A stretch of 64,000 bases of DNA from Gracilimonas sp964505215 (GCA_964505215.1 CAZDGU010000005.1:62001-126000), one strand, 5' to 3'. Positions 44,699 to 53,417 are shown, numbered from the stretch's first letter. Notes: generated by a model not told the origin, from the letters alone. Numbers and translations are program-made.

Positions 44699-45149
44699 TA
44701 TTCTAAATTTTTTTGGGTTGAATGATTTCAAAACCAACCCTCAAACTCTGTGCCAATTTGATCAAAGCTGTAATTTTTGTAGTTCCAATAATTTTGCTCG
44801 CACAAATCAGAACAAAACTGAATAAAACTGACAGCTTTCCTTCACAACAGAACAGCGTGATTCTTCAAAAATCGCATCAGCTCTATTGTTTCAATCATTC
44901 GCATATAACGGGCATCACCCAAAAAAACGCTTCCAGAAAATGATTACAGCATTGGCTTCCGGCATTCATCATTCAAATAAAACTGTGAATAAAGGGTACC
45001 TTTCCGGCCTTTAAATCCGTATATTATCCAGCTTCAAAATAAAATGAAACGCGGTCGCGCCCTCCCCTATTAAGCCTTTCTTTTTTGCGGAAGCGTCTCT
45101 ACAAAAAGCATTATTACAGTAAATTACACAGTATCCACGAATAGTTTCT
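44699..45149. other. Gene-free spacer upstream of the SulP transporter
   Basis: About 450 bp between divergent genes. Only short, unconvincing frames are present; no hairpin, repeat or known element was recognised. It must contain the promoters of both neighbours. Confidence 0.5.
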
Positions 45150-46679
45150 ATGAAAAAATATTTAGACCTCTTTGGTCTTGACGGTGAAGTAAATTATAAA
45201 ACAGAAATTTTATCCGGTTTAACGGTTTCTATGGCGCTCATTCCCGAGGCCGTAGCTTTTGCACTTATTGCGGGACTTTCTCCCCTTACGGGTTTGTACG
45301 CTGCATTTATGATGGGATTAGTGACCTCTTTAATTGGCGGACGTCCCGGCATGATTTCGGGCGCAACCGGCGCCATTGCGGTGGTATTGGTTTCTTTGGC
45401 ACAATCGCATGGGGTGGAATATATTTTTGGAGCGGTAATTTTAGCCGGTATCATACAGGTTGCCGCCGGCTCCTTAAAGTTAGGAAAGCTGATGCGCCTG
45501 GTTCCTCACCCCGTAATTTTCGGATTTGTTAACGGACTGGCGGTCATCATTTTTATGTCGCAGTTAACGCAATTTAAAGCACCCGACGGCTCGTGGCTCA
45601 CCGGCCAAACCATGTACGTGTTGCTTGGATTAGTAGCGCTCACCATGTTTATAATTTGGGGACTTCCAAAACTTACCAAAGCCGTTCCCGCATCACTGGT
45701 TGCTATTTTAACCGTTTTTGGAGTAGTAGTTTTCTTTGGGATTGAAACACGAACCGTTGGCGACATCGCCTCCATTCAGGGCGGATTTCCTCCGTTCCAC
45801 ATCCCACAAATTCCCTTTTCCTGGGAAGCATTAATGGTGATTCTGCCCTATTCTGCCATTATTGCCGGCGTAGGATTAATTGAGAGCCTGTTAACGCTTA
45901 ATATTATTGATGAAATCACCGAAACCCGTGGAAATGGAAATCAAGAAGCCATTGCTCAGGGTACAGCTAATATTCTTTCGGGCTTTTTCTCCGGAATGGG
46001 TGGCTGTGCGATGATTGGCCAAAGCCTGATTAACATTTCATCCGGTGCACGGACTCGTATTTCGGGCATCGTGGCCTCCGTGATGCTTCTGGTGTTTATC
46101 ATGTTTGGCGCTCCGCTTATTGAGATGATGCCCATGGCCGCGTTAACAGGACTGATGATTATGGTTGCGATCGGAACCTTTGAATGGGCCAGCTTGCGCA
46201 CGTTCAACCGCATGCCGGTGTCAGATATTTTTGTAATGGTGATGGTGACTTTAGTTACGGCTGTGCTCCATAACTTAGCGCTGGCTGTTATTATCGGGGT
46301 GATTATTGCCGCACTCGTATTTGCCTGGGATAACGCCAAAAGAATTCGTGCCCGCAAGCGGATTGACGCCGATGGAGCCAAACATTATGAAATTTACGGT
46401 CCACTCTTTTTCGGCTCCACCGCTGTTTTCAACTCTAAGTTTGATATTCTGAACGACCCGGATACCGTAATCATAGACTTTAAAGAAAGCCGCGTGGTAG
46501 ATATGTCAGCCATTGAAGCTCTCAATAAAATCACCGAACGCTACAATAAAGTAGGCAAAACAGTGCACCTGAAACACCTCAGCAAAGACTGCCGCAAGCT
46601 CCTCCACAACGCGGACGCCATTATAGACGTAAACGTGCTTCAAGATCCCACCTACAAATTGGCTATAGACGAATTGTAG
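45150..46679 (+). CDS. SulP-family inorganic anion transporter with STAS domain
   Basis: 509 residues: about 12 hydrophobic helices (AGLSPLTGLYAAFMMGLVTS, then SGATGAIAVVLVSLAQ, the SulP signature region) followed by a cytoplasmic STAS domain (about 400-505; VIIDFKESRVVDMSAIEALN). SulP proteins carry sulfate, bicarbonate or other anions, often with Na+ or H+. The substrate cannot be deduced. A single gene. Confidence 0.93.
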   Translation: MKKYLDLFGLDGEVNYKTEILSGLTVSMALIPEAVAFALIAGLSPLTGLYAAFMMGLVTSLIGGRPGMISGATGAIAVVLVSLAQSHGVEYIFGAVILAGIIQVAAGSLKLGKLMRLVPHPVIFGFVNGLAVIIFMSQLTQFKAPDGSWLTGQTMYVLLGLVALTMFIIWGLPKLTKAVPASLVAILTVFGVVVFFGIETRTVGDIASIQGGFPPFHIPQIPFSWEALMVILPYSAIIAGVGLIESLLTLNIIDEITETRGNGNQEAIAQGTANILSGFFSGMGGCAMIGQSLINISSGARTRISGIVASVMLLVFIMFGAPLIEMMPMAALTGLMIMVAIGTFEWASLRTFNRMPVSDIFVMVMVTLVTAVLHNLALAVIIGVIIAALVFAWDNAKRIRARKRIDADGAKHYEIYGPLFFGSTAVFNSKFDILNDPDTVIIDFKESRVVDMSAIEALNKITERYNKVGKTVHLKHLSKDCRKLLHNADAIIDVNVLQDPTYKLAIDEL

Positions 46680-46989
46680 AAAAACAGTGATCAGTTAGCA
46701 GTATAACAGTGAACAGTAATAGTTTGCTGCGTGATCTTCGTTATCCGACCCTCGTTGCTAAGCTCCGGCTTCCCGTGATGTTAATTTGAATCGCAGATTT
46801 AGGGTGTTTTTCGAACTACATGATTTATTTTATGAGCTTAAATCAAGCGATCTAAAAGCTAAAACTTCTTCATACATGAAATTAATTTCGATTGTACCCT
46901 TTTTTGTACCCAATATGTAAGAAGAAAGTCCTTATATGTGAAAACTTTTAACCAAATCGAAAGCTAATAATTGGCTAAAAAACACAAAT

Positions 46990-47023
46990 AAACCCGCTCT
47001 AAAATAGATTAAAGCGGGTTTTT
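46990..47023 (-). terminator. Terminator-like hairpin, possibly the original tRNA-Arg terminator
   Basis: AACCCGCT (46991-46998) pairs with AGCGGGTT (47013-47020). T-rich sequence follows on both strands (TTTTTG on plus, TTTATTTGTG on minus). On the minus strand it comes directly after the 14-bp copy of the tRNA-Arg 3' end. Confidence 0.7.
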
Positions 47024-47028
47024 GTAAG

Positions 47029-47042
47029 TGTACGCCCGGAAG
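47029..47042 (+). repeat. 14-bp att-like copy of the tRNA-Arg 3' end
   Basis: TGTACGCCCGGAAG is identical to 54378-54391, the 3' end of tRNA-Arg(TCG) and its two following bases. Same orientation, 7.35 kb apart, with an island-like gene set between. Confidence 0.65.
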
Positions 47043-47183
47043 AAAACAAAAGTATTCATTCTATTGCCTTTAAGTACACTTTATTGATGATTAAACTTAG
47101 TTTATGCTTTTTCTTAAGTGAACAAAGAGAAGGTAAATGAAAGTTTTGTTTGCCGGAAAAATGTTCTTCTGTTAGATACTCTA

Positions 47184-47197
47184 TTGACATATATCAA
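47184..47197. promoter_or_regulatory. FNR-type box upstream of the first YceI gene
   Basis: TTGAC-ATAT-ATCAA, one base off the TTGAT-N4-ATCAA consensus, followed 15 bases later by TATCAATGG, a tail shared with the box at 48572. Confidence 0.65.
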
Positions 47198-47287
47198 GAT
47201 TAATTCCTGTCTTATATCAATGGTGTTGGTTAGGTATGCCCTTATGTTATTCCTGAACAAAATGAATAACATCAAATCCCCAATACC

Positions 47288-47827
47288 ATGACTACTTCAA
47301 CAAAAACTTTATGGAAAATTGATCCCACTCACTCTGAAGTGCAATTCAAAGTAAAACACCTGGTTATTTCGACTGTCACCGGAAGCTTCGGTTCTTATGA
47401 CGGAACGATTGAAACCGATGGTGACGATTTCAAAAAGGCTAAAGCTACCTTTACCGCTGACATCGACAGCATATCGACCAACAATGAAGACCGGGATCAG
47501 CACCTGAAGTCGGATGATTTCTTCAATGCAGAAGAATATCCCCAACTGAAATTTGAATCAGTGAATTTTGAAAAGATCAAAGACGGAGAATATAAAGTAA
47601 CCGGTGACCTGACCATTCGTGATGTAACCAAAAAGGTACTTTTGGATGTGGTTCACGGCGGAACTGTTGTTGATCCATACGGCCAAACCAAAGCCGGTTT
47701 TGATATTAGTGGATCTATCAACCGCAAAGACTTCGGTCTTACATGGAGTGCTGTAACAGAAGCCGGAAACGTTGTTGTTGGTGACCAGGTTAAATTGCAG
47801 TTAAACGTTCAGTTCGTTCAAAGCTAA
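47288..47827 (+). CDS. YceI-family lipid-binding protein, cytoplasmic form
   Basis: 179 residues, no signal peptide. WKIDPTHSEVQFKVKHLVIS at the start and DRDQHLKSDDFFNAEEYPQL in the middle are the YceI signatures of a lipocalin-like barrel that binds isoprenoid or polyprenyl lipids. The absence of a signal suggests a cytoplasmic role. Preceded by an FNR-type box and followed by a terminator. Probably part of the regulon of the adjacent Crp/Fnr regulator. Confidence 0.92.
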   Translation: MTTSTKTLWKIDPTHSEVQFKVKHLVISTVTGSFGSYDGTIETDGDDFKKAKATFTADIDSISTNNEDRDQHLKSDDFFNAEEYPQLKFESVNFEKIKDGEYKVTGDLTIRDVTKKVLLDVVHGGTVVDPYGQTKAGFDISGSINRKDFGLTWSAVTEAGNVVVGDQVKLQLNVQFVQS

Positions 47828-47853
47828 TTACAGCAATTTATTGTTGATCCCCC

Positions 47854-47888
47854 AAGCGGATATTCTTTCAAAGGGTATCCGCTTTTTT
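47854..47888 (+). terminator. Rho-independent terminator after YceI
   Basis: AAGCGGATA (47854-47862) pairs with TATCCGCTT (47876-47884) and is followed by TTTT. Confidence 0.85.
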
Positions 47889-47952
47889 ATTTACTGCAAT
47901 TCGGTGTACATTTTTGATCACTGGATTTCACAACAAGCTAAAGCCTTTTCTC

Positions 47953-48528
47953 ATGTATGAACAGCTAAAAAAGAGCCTTCAGGAACATGTTACTTTAAGT
48001 GACAAAGAATGGGATCTGTGCAAACATAGTTTTCGCCCGAAGCGCATGCTCAAAAGGCAATTCTTACTTCAGGAGGGGGATGTTTGCAGAGAATTAGCTT
48101 TTGTTGAAAAAGGGGCCCTGTACTCCTATTCATTAGATATGTCTGGAAATAAACATGTGATTCGATTTGCTTTTGAAGGGTGGTGGATGGCCAATCTCCA
48201 AAGTTTCTTTACGGGCAAACCCACACGTTTAAATATCGAAGTACTTGAAGATAGTGAACTGCTAATACTGGACCGAAAGAATCATGAAATGCTTCTTGAA
48301 CAAATTCCCCCTTATGAACGCTATCATCGTATTATTGTACAGAATGCTTATGTAGCTCTGCAGCGTCGCGTTGAAAATGCCCTGGGACTTACAGCGGAAG
48401 AAAAATATGAACGCTTGATCGCTGAAAGTCCAGCTTTCCTTAATAGGGTTCCCCAACATTTGATAGCCTCTTATATTGGAGTTAGCCCGGAAACACTTAG
48501 TAGAGTACGTGGAAGTTATAATCGTTGA
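47953..48528 (+). CDS. Crp/Fnr-family transcriptional regulator with FNR-like recognition helix
   Basis: 191 residues from ATG 47953; the upstream ATG at 47914 adds 13 non-conserved residues. The N-terminal two-thirds form a cyclic-nucleotide-binding-like domain (FLLQEGDVCRELAFVEKGAL), but the cAMP-site residues are not conserved and there is no four-cysteine FNR cluster. The C-terminal helix-turn-helix (HLIASYIGVSPETLSRVR) carries E-xx-SR, the residues by which FNR reads TTGAT. Three such boxes lie in front of neighbouring genes, so a local regulator is inferred; its signal is unknown. The C-terminus is short. Confidence 0.85.
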   Translation: MYEQLKKSLQEHVTLSDKEWDLCKHSFRPKRMLKRQFLLQEGDVCRELAFVEKGALYSYSLDMSGNKHVIRFAFEGWWMANLQSFFTGKPTRLNIEVLEDSELLILDRKNHEMLLEQIPPYERYHRIIVQNAYVALQRRVENALGLTAEEKYERLIAESPAFLNRVPQHLIASYIGVSPETLSRVRGSYNR

Positions 48529-48571
48529 TCTGTCTCTTTTCAACAGATAGCGAATTTTGTTTGCACATTCA

Positions 48572-48585
48572 TTGATATATATCAA
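48572..48585. promoter_or_regulatory. Perfect FNR-type box upstream of the reductase operon
   Basis: TTGAT-ATAT-ATCAA, an exact 14-bp palindrome. TATCAATGG follows and a TAAGTTTG box (48631-48638, Bacteroidota -7 type) lies about 46 bp downstream. Confidence 0.75.
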
Positions 48586-48630
48586 GAGTTTTTCCTAACA
48601 GATATCAATGGTTTCAAGACCAGTGACCGG

Positions 48631-48638
48631 TAAGTTTG
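48631..48638 (+). promoter_or_regulatory. Bacteroidota-type -7 box of the six-gene operon
   Basis: TAAGTTTG matches TAnnTTTG; the ATG follows at 48677. A -33 element is weak, as expected for an activated promoter. Confidence 0.45.
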
Positions 48639-48676
48639 CATTGAAATAAATATTCAATTGTAAACGAAAGTCCAAT

Positions 48677-49339
48677 ATGTCTATTACCAAACAAACGGTT
48701 GCCATTCTTGGTGCCGGAGGCTCAATGGGTTCTGCCATTGCAAAAAGCATTGCCGGTGGTAACTATCGCCTCCTACTATTTGACTCAGACCCAAAGCAAT
48801 TAGGTGAGCTTTCACAACAAATTCGTGATAAACACCCTGAAGCTGATACCCATTTCATGAGCTGTCCTCACGAAACCAGCTGGGAAGCTGACATTATTAT
48901 TCTTGCTGTCCCACATGAAGTCGAAAAAGAGCTGGCTGACAAGATCAGAGATGTTGCCACTCAAAAAGTAGTGATCAGTATAGCAAATCCGGTAGATGAA
49001 GATTTCGAAAAGCTAACAACCAGGCCTGATACCAGTGCAGCTGAAGAATTGCAAGAGTGGCTCCCTCACTCTAAGGTGATTAAAGCCTTTAACACAACCT
49101 TCGCTGCTGATTTTGAGCAGCCAATCATCGATGGGAAACAAACCGATGCCTTTATTGCCGGTGATGACGATGAGGCCTTAAGAACAGTAAGTGAACTTGT
49201 AGAGACCGCAGGATTCAATCCAATAATTGCCGGCGATCTGACGGTGAGCGGAACTCTTGAACGCATGCAGCTTCTGCTGATGCAACTCACCATAAAAAAT
49301 AATTATAAATGGCACGCCGGCTGGAAGATACTCCACTGA
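48677..49339 (+). CDS. NAD(P)-binding oxidoreductase of the F420-reductase-like type
   Basis: 220 residues. An N-terminal Rossmann motif, AILGAGGSMGSAIAKSIAGG, is followed by IILAVPHEVEKELADKI and VIKAFNTTFAADF, typical of NADP-binding proteins related to F420:NADP oxidoreductase. F420 itself is unlikely to exist here, so the natural acceptor is unknown. First gene of a six-gene operon led by an FNR-type box. Confidence 0.85.
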   Translation: MSITKQTVAILGAGGSMGSAIAKSIAGGNYRLLLFDSDPKQLGELSQQIRDKHPEADTHFMSCPHETSWEADIIILAVPHEVEKELADKIRDVATQKVVISIANPVDEDFEKLTTRPDTSAAEELQEWLPHSKVIKAFNTTFAADFEQPIIDGKQTDAFIAGDDDEALRTVSELVETAGFNPIIAGDLTVSGTLERMQLLLMQLTIKNNYKWHAGWKILH

Positions 49340-49376
49340 GAAGCCAACAGAACTTAAACACTAAAAAATTAGACTT

Positions 49377-50234
49377 ATGATACTTGTAACCGGAGCAAAC
49401 GGAGAATTAGGATCTCAAACCATCAATTATCTGCTTAAGAAGGATCCCGATGCAAACATCGCCGGACTCGTTCGCAGTGAGCAAAGAGGAACAGAACTGA
49501 AAGCAAAAGGTGTAGAACTAAGAATTGGAGACTATACCGATTATGTCTCCATTGAAAATGCCCTGCAAGGTGTTGATACCTTGCTATTGATTTCCTCCAG
49601 TACCCTTGATGGGCGTGTAAAGCAACATAAAAATGTCATCGAAGCTGCTAAGGGCGCCAACGTAAACCACATCTTTTACACCAGTATTATTAAGGCTGAC
49701 AAAAAATTAAGCCCGCTATCTCCAGATCATGCTTCAACTGAAAAACTAATAAAACAATCAGGCATTCCTTACACGATCTATCGTAATACATTTTATATGG
49801 AGTTCCTGCCATTGTTTCTGGGAGATGCACTTAAAACAGGACAGTGGGTATTCCCATCTTCCGGTAAACCTATCAACCTGGCACTTCGTTCTGAGATGGC
49901 TGAGGCATTAGCCAATGGTCTTCAGAATAAAGATCAGCACAGAAACAAGACCTACGAGATCACATCCGGCAGGTCATATACACTTGCCGAGATTGCTGAT
50001 ATGTTGAGTAAAGCAGCCGGCAAAAAGGTCACTTACTCGGATATATCAGTCCCTTACTTTGCAGAGGCTTTGCAAGGACTTAAGATAACAGAAGAACAAG
50101 CAGCTATGAGCTTGATGACTGCAGAGACCTTTTCTGACGGAGCCTTAGACTTCTCGTTTGATCACCTGGAAAAATTACTTGGTCGCACACCCACTGATAT
50201 GCAAAGTTTTATCGACAAAATGACCACCCGTTAA
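49377..50234 (+). CDS. NmrA/QOR2-type NAD(P)H-quinone oxidoreductase-like protein
   Basis: 285 residues of the atypical SDR family. LVTGANGELGSQTINYLL at the N-terminus is the cofactor site, DTLLLISSSTLDGRVKQHKN and YTIYRNTFYMEFLP follow the QorB/NmrA pattern. A quinone reductase or redox-sensing role is likely. Second gene of the operon, 37 bp after the reductase. Confidence 0.88.
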   Translation: MILVTGANGELGSQTINYLLKKDPDANIAGLVRSEQRGTELKAKGVELRIGDYTDYVSIENALQGVDTLLLISSSTLDGRVKQHKNVIEAAKGANVNHIFYTSIIKADKKLSPLSPDHASTEKLIKQSGIPYTIYRNTFYMEFLPLFLGDALKTGQWVFPSSGKPINLALRSEMAEALANGLQNKDQHRNKTYEITSGRSYTLAEIADMLSKAAGKKVTYSDISVPYFAEALQGLKITEEQAAMSLMTAETFSDGALDFSFDHLEKLLGRTPTDMQSFIDKMTTR

Positions 50235-50265
50235 TTAAAACAATTTACTGTAACCTAATACAACC

Positions 50266-50847
50266 ATGAAAAAACTAACCTTTATACTATCTCTTTTAAT
50301 TGTGCCTGCGAGCGTTTTTGCTCAGGATGTCTGGGTTGAAGACCCGGCTCACTCAAAGCTCGGATTTACTGTAACTCACCTGGGTATAGCTGATGTCCCA
50401 GGATACTTTAGCGACTATAAAGTCAATATCACTTCTTCGAAGGATGACTTCAGTGATGCGCAAGTAGAACTCATTGTACAAACAGCGTCCATCGAAACCC
50501 GTGTAGATCAGCGCAATGATCACCTTAAAAGTGCGGACTTCTTTGATGTAGAAAAGTACCCGACCATGACATTCAAAAGCACCGGCATTAAAAAGTTAGC
50601 AAAAAACTCTTATGCACTTACAGGTAACCTGACGTTACACGGCATCACAAAAGAAGTGAAAGTCCATATGGTCTACCGTGGAAAAATTCAGAACGAAATG
50701 ACCTATGGAGCCCTTAAAGCCGGCATTCAAATTACCGGTACCATTGATCGCTCAGACTTTGACCTTGGCAATGGCTTTCCCCCACCCATGATTAGCAATA
50801 AGGTGCAAATTAAAGCCGATGGTGAATTTACCAAGCAAGATAGCTGA
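50266..50847 (+). CDS. YceI-family lipid-binding protein, secreted form
   Basis: 193 residues with a signal peptide (TFILSLLIVPASVFAQ). WVEDPAHSKLGFTVTHLG and DQRNDHLKSADFFDVEKYP give the YceI fold. A periplasmic counterpart of the YceI at 47288, in the operon led by the F420-reductase-like gene. Confidence 0.92.
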   Translation: MKKLTFILSLLIVPASVFAQDVWVEDPAHSKLGFTVTHLGIADVPGYFSDYKVNITSSKDDFSDAQVELIVQTASIETRVDQRNDHLKSADFFDVEKYPTMTFKSTGIKKLAKNSYALTGNLTLHGITKEVKVHMVYRGKIQNEMTYGALKAGIQITGTIDRSDFDLGNGFPPPMISNKVQIKADGEFTKQDS

Positions 50848-50953
50848 TAGATGACCAGGGTCATGAGGGTGAATCTTTATGGCCTTTTATCCCAAAAAAA
50901 TCAAACAATGATCTTTCATTCAACTTGATAACTACACGCAAATAAACCATACC

Positions 50954-51454
50954 ATGAGCCACGAAAAAGCATATACCACTCCCCCAGAAACCCGCGTCGG
51001 TCACGTGCATCTGAAAGTATCTGACCTTGACAAAGCCCTTGAGTTTTATCGCGATCTGCTGGGTTTCGAGTTAACCACTATGTATGGAGAACAGGCCGCA
51101 TTTCTATCTGCAGGTGGCTACCACCATCATATCGGATTGAACACCTGGCACAGCCATGGCGGCTCTCCTGCACCTCGAAATAGCCCGGGTTTGTATCATA
51201 CGGCATTTTTGTACCCGACCCGAAAAGACTTAGCGGTCATACTAAAAAGACTCATAGACAAAGAGTACCCTATTGGCGGAGCCAGTGACCATGGAGTTTC
51301 TGAAGCAATCTATCTTCAGGATCCTGATGGAAATGGAGTAGAACTATACCGGGACCGCCCCAAAACAGATTGGAAATATAATAAAGATGGCTCGGTGAAC
51401 ATGGTTACCAAACCTCTGGATCTGAAAGGACTATTAAAAGAATTGGATGAGTGA
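50954..51454 (+). CDS. VOC-family ring-cleavage-dioxygenase/glyoxalase-like protein
   Basis: 166 residues with one and a half VOC modules: VGHVHLKVSDLDKALEFYRD, a His-rich middle (GGYHHHIGLNTWHSHGG), YHTAFLYPTRKDLAVILK, and DPDGNGVELYRDRP with the metal Glu. The pattern resembles CatE-like extradiol dioxygenases, though shorter. It may detoxify a quinone or aromatic. Fourth gene of the operon. Confidence 0.85.
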   Translation: MSHEKAYTTPPETRVGHVHLKVSDLDKALEFYRDLLGFELTTMYGEQAAFLSAGGYHHHIGLNTWHSHGGSPAPRNSPGLYHTAFLYPTRKDLAVILKRLIDKEYPIGGASDHGVSEAIYLQDPDGNGVELYRDRPKTDWKYNKDGSVNMVTKPLDLKGLLKELDE

Positions 51455-51502
51455 TCATCTGTGAACTTAAATAATTAATCAAAGACAACACTATCTACTA
51501 TT

Positions 51503-51907
51503 ATGAAAAACTAAAAATTACCCTACTGGATTTCTACCATTCTATTTAGCGCAATGATGTTATTCAGTGCAACCATGTATTTCACTAGTCCTGGGATGGC
51601 TCAAACGTTTCAGCACTTAGGATTCCCGGATTATTTCCGTGTTGAATTAGGTATCGCTAAATACCTTGGTGTTCTGGTGCTGTTGACTCCTTTTTACGGT
51701 CGCCTTAAAGAATGGGTGTATGCCGGATTCACCATTAATATGATCTCAGGGAGTATTGCGCATGCTGCACAAGGTGACCCTACTTCAGCTGTCATCACTC
51801 CGATTGTCATGTTGGATATTCTTGGGTTGTCATATTATACATTTCATAAGCTGAATGATGACCTACAACCTGATATAGTAAAAAATATGGTTCAAACAGC
51901 TTCTTAA
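51503..51907 (+). pseudogene. DoxX-family membrane protein with an in-frame nonsense codon near the N-terminus
   Basis: An ATG at 51503 starts MKN, then TAA (51512-51514), then the same frame continues KLPYWISTILFSAMMLFSAT, the expected first helix of DoxX-like proteins, through to 51907. Without the stop, a 134-residue protein of normal length would result. A shorter frame from ATG 51554 (117 residues) starts inside the first helix and may retain some function. The later helices and motif EWVYAGFTINMISG are intact. Fifth gene of the operon. Either a recent mutation or a sequencing error. Confidence 0.7.
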
Positions 51908-51917
51908 GAAGTCTATC

Positions 51918-52556
51918 ATGATACACATCATCAATGCAAATAAGAGACGAGTCGTCAGGCGGGGACCTTTTACATCAAGGTTCCTGCCGCTTGGCAAACC
52001 TTTCAAAGAATTGAATGATCACGGACTTGCACAGATCGGGCGGTTAGAACATGCTACCCTGGAAGGTGGAGCTTTAGTTCCAATGCATATGCATCAAAAT
52101 GAAGAGATCTTATCCTACCTAAGAAGAGGAACCATGCACCATAAATACAGCGACGGAAACGATCTCGGCATTCATAGCAAGCACTTCATGCTAATGAACG
52201 CAGGAAGTGGGATCTATCATGAAGAAGGTGTTCCTGAAGATGAGGAAACCGTGGAGATGCTCCAGATATTCATTCGGCCCAAAGCCGACGGCCTCGAACC
52301 CAGAATCCAGTTTCTAGAACCAAAAGAAACCTCCAGCCTTAATACCTGGCGCCTATTAGCGGGACATGAACGCTCACAAGCACCTATAATTTTCAGGAGT
52401 GAGGTTTTGTTTTATGATGCATTACTTGAGAAAGGCCATAATCTTGTAACACCGGAACTGAATGGCAATACCGGTTTATTATATGTATTCCATGGAAGCG
52501 GAATCATCGAAAACTCAGGTGTGATTGTTGAAAAAGGCGATTCCATTGTCATCTAA
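51918..52556 (+). CDS. Pirin-family cupin protein
   Basis: 212 residues, shorter than usual pirins (230-290). The first cupin domain carries VPMHMHQNEEILSYLRRG, then GSGIYHEE, giving the His/Glu metal site; PKADGLEPRIQF is the pirin linker. The second cupin domain is short and ends at GDSIVI, which may be a truncated end. Bacterial pirins act as quercetinases or redox-linked regulators. Last gene of the operon. Confidence 0.88.
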   Translation: MIHIINANKRRVVRRGPFTSRFLPLGKPFKELNDHGLAQIGRLEHATLEGGALVPMHMHQNEEILSYLRRGTMHHKYSDGNDLGIHSKHFMLMNAGSGIYHEEGVPEDEETVEMLQIFIRPKADGLEPRIQFLEPKETSSLNTWRLLAGHERSQAPIIFRSEVLFYDALLEKGHNLVTPELNGNTGLLYVFHGSGIIENSGVIVEKGDSIVI

Positions 52557-52680
52557 GATCAGCTGATTAACATAAAAAGCCATGATGATGCTGACTTAGT
52601 CTTTTTCGTACTAGATGAGGAAGCCCCTTTTAGCCGGAATGGTTTATTTGCCAAATAATTTGTGAATGAGATAAAATAAC

Positions 52681-53250
52681 TCACAGATCAGCATTGGTAG
52701 CAATCTCATTGATAACCCGGGCAGGATTACCTGCGATCACTACATTATCCCTGAAATTTTTTGTAACAACAGCACCTGAAGCTACAACTACATTGTGACC
52801 CAGGGTCACTCCAGGATTTAAGATTGCATGCCCCCCTATCCAACAGTTATTTCCGATGGTTACGGGCCTTGCTAATTCTAGTCCACTGCTTCTTTCTTTT
52901 GGAGTTAGTGGATGGGTCGAAGTGTAGATTCCAACCTGAGGACCTATTAAGCAATTATTGCCTATTGTCACTTCAGCAGCATCGAGGATCACACAATCAA
53001 AATTGGCATAAAAATTCTCACCAACTGTAATATGTACTCCATAATCACACCTGAAATTAGACTCTATGTAAATCTTTTCCCCGGTAACTTTAAATAAAGA
53101 CTTCAAAATTTGACCTCTCATCCTTTCATCATTTGCAGGTACCTGATTAAACTGACTTGTCATACGACGAGCATGAAGTCTCATCCTTACCAATTGACTG
53201 TCAGCCGGATCGTATAACCTACCCACAAGCATTTTTTCTTTTTCGGTCAT
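52681..53250 (-). CDS. Maltose/galactoside O-acetyltransferase-like protein
   Basis: 189 residues from ATG 53250 (MTEKEKMLVGRLYDPADSQL is the normal start; 29 further upstream codons lack character). A left-handed beta-helix of the LacA/Maa type follows: FRCDYGVHITVGENFYANFD, IGPQVGIYTSTHPLTP with the catalytic His, and IGGHAILNPGVTLG. It uses acetyl-CoA to acetylate sugars. Divergent from the SDR gene, with an FNR-type box between them. Confidence 0.92.
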   Translation of the reverse strand: MTEKEKMLVGRLYDPADSQLVRMRLHARRMTSQFNQVPANDERMRGQILKSLFKVTGEKIYIESNFRCDYGVHITVGENFYANFDCVILDAAEVTIGNNCLIGPQVGIYTSTHPLTPKERSSGLELARPVTIGNNCWIGGHAILNPGVTLGHNVVVASGAVVTKNFRDNVVIAGNPARVINEIATNADL

Positions 53251-53307
53251 ATCGGAAATTATTTTTTTGAAACCGTTTAAAGATAGTCTTAAAACTTCAA
53301 TCACGAA

Positions 53308-53321
53308 TTGAGATATATCAA
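53308..53321. promoter_or_regulatory. FNR-type box between acetyltransferase and SDR genes
   Basis: TTGAG-ATAT-ATCAA, one base off consensus, followed by AGACTTTTT and then TGTCAATGC, mirroring the other two sites. Confidence 0.6.
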
Positions 53322-53417
53322 GACTTTTTATTAACACTTGTCAATGCAATACCTCAGTCTTTCAGCTAGATCTTATTAAACAACAAGTTTAATAATAACC
53401 TAACAAAGGTGACTTTT

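Larger units (their letters stand above)
46680..47287. other. Intergenic boundary region with repeats, terminator and att-like site
   Basis: About 600 bp without a gene. In order: cagtgatcagt-type repeat pieces (46686-46716), a partial REP-like piece (46754-46771), a GGGTACAnnnnnnGGGTACA-type tandem motif on the minus strand (46893-46912), a terminator-like hairpin (46990-47023), a copy of the tRNA-Arg 3' end (47029-47042) and an FNR-type box (47184-47197). It marks the left boundary of the candidate island. Confidence 0.6.

Noticed and set aside
46893..46912. Tandem GGGTACA motif on the minus strand, considered as a recombination core site
   Set aside because: No integrase or second copy was found in the window; kept only as a note within the boundary region.
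47953..48528. True oxygen-sensing FNR
   Set aside because: Only the DNA-reading helix is FNR-like; the four iron-sulfur cysteines are absent.
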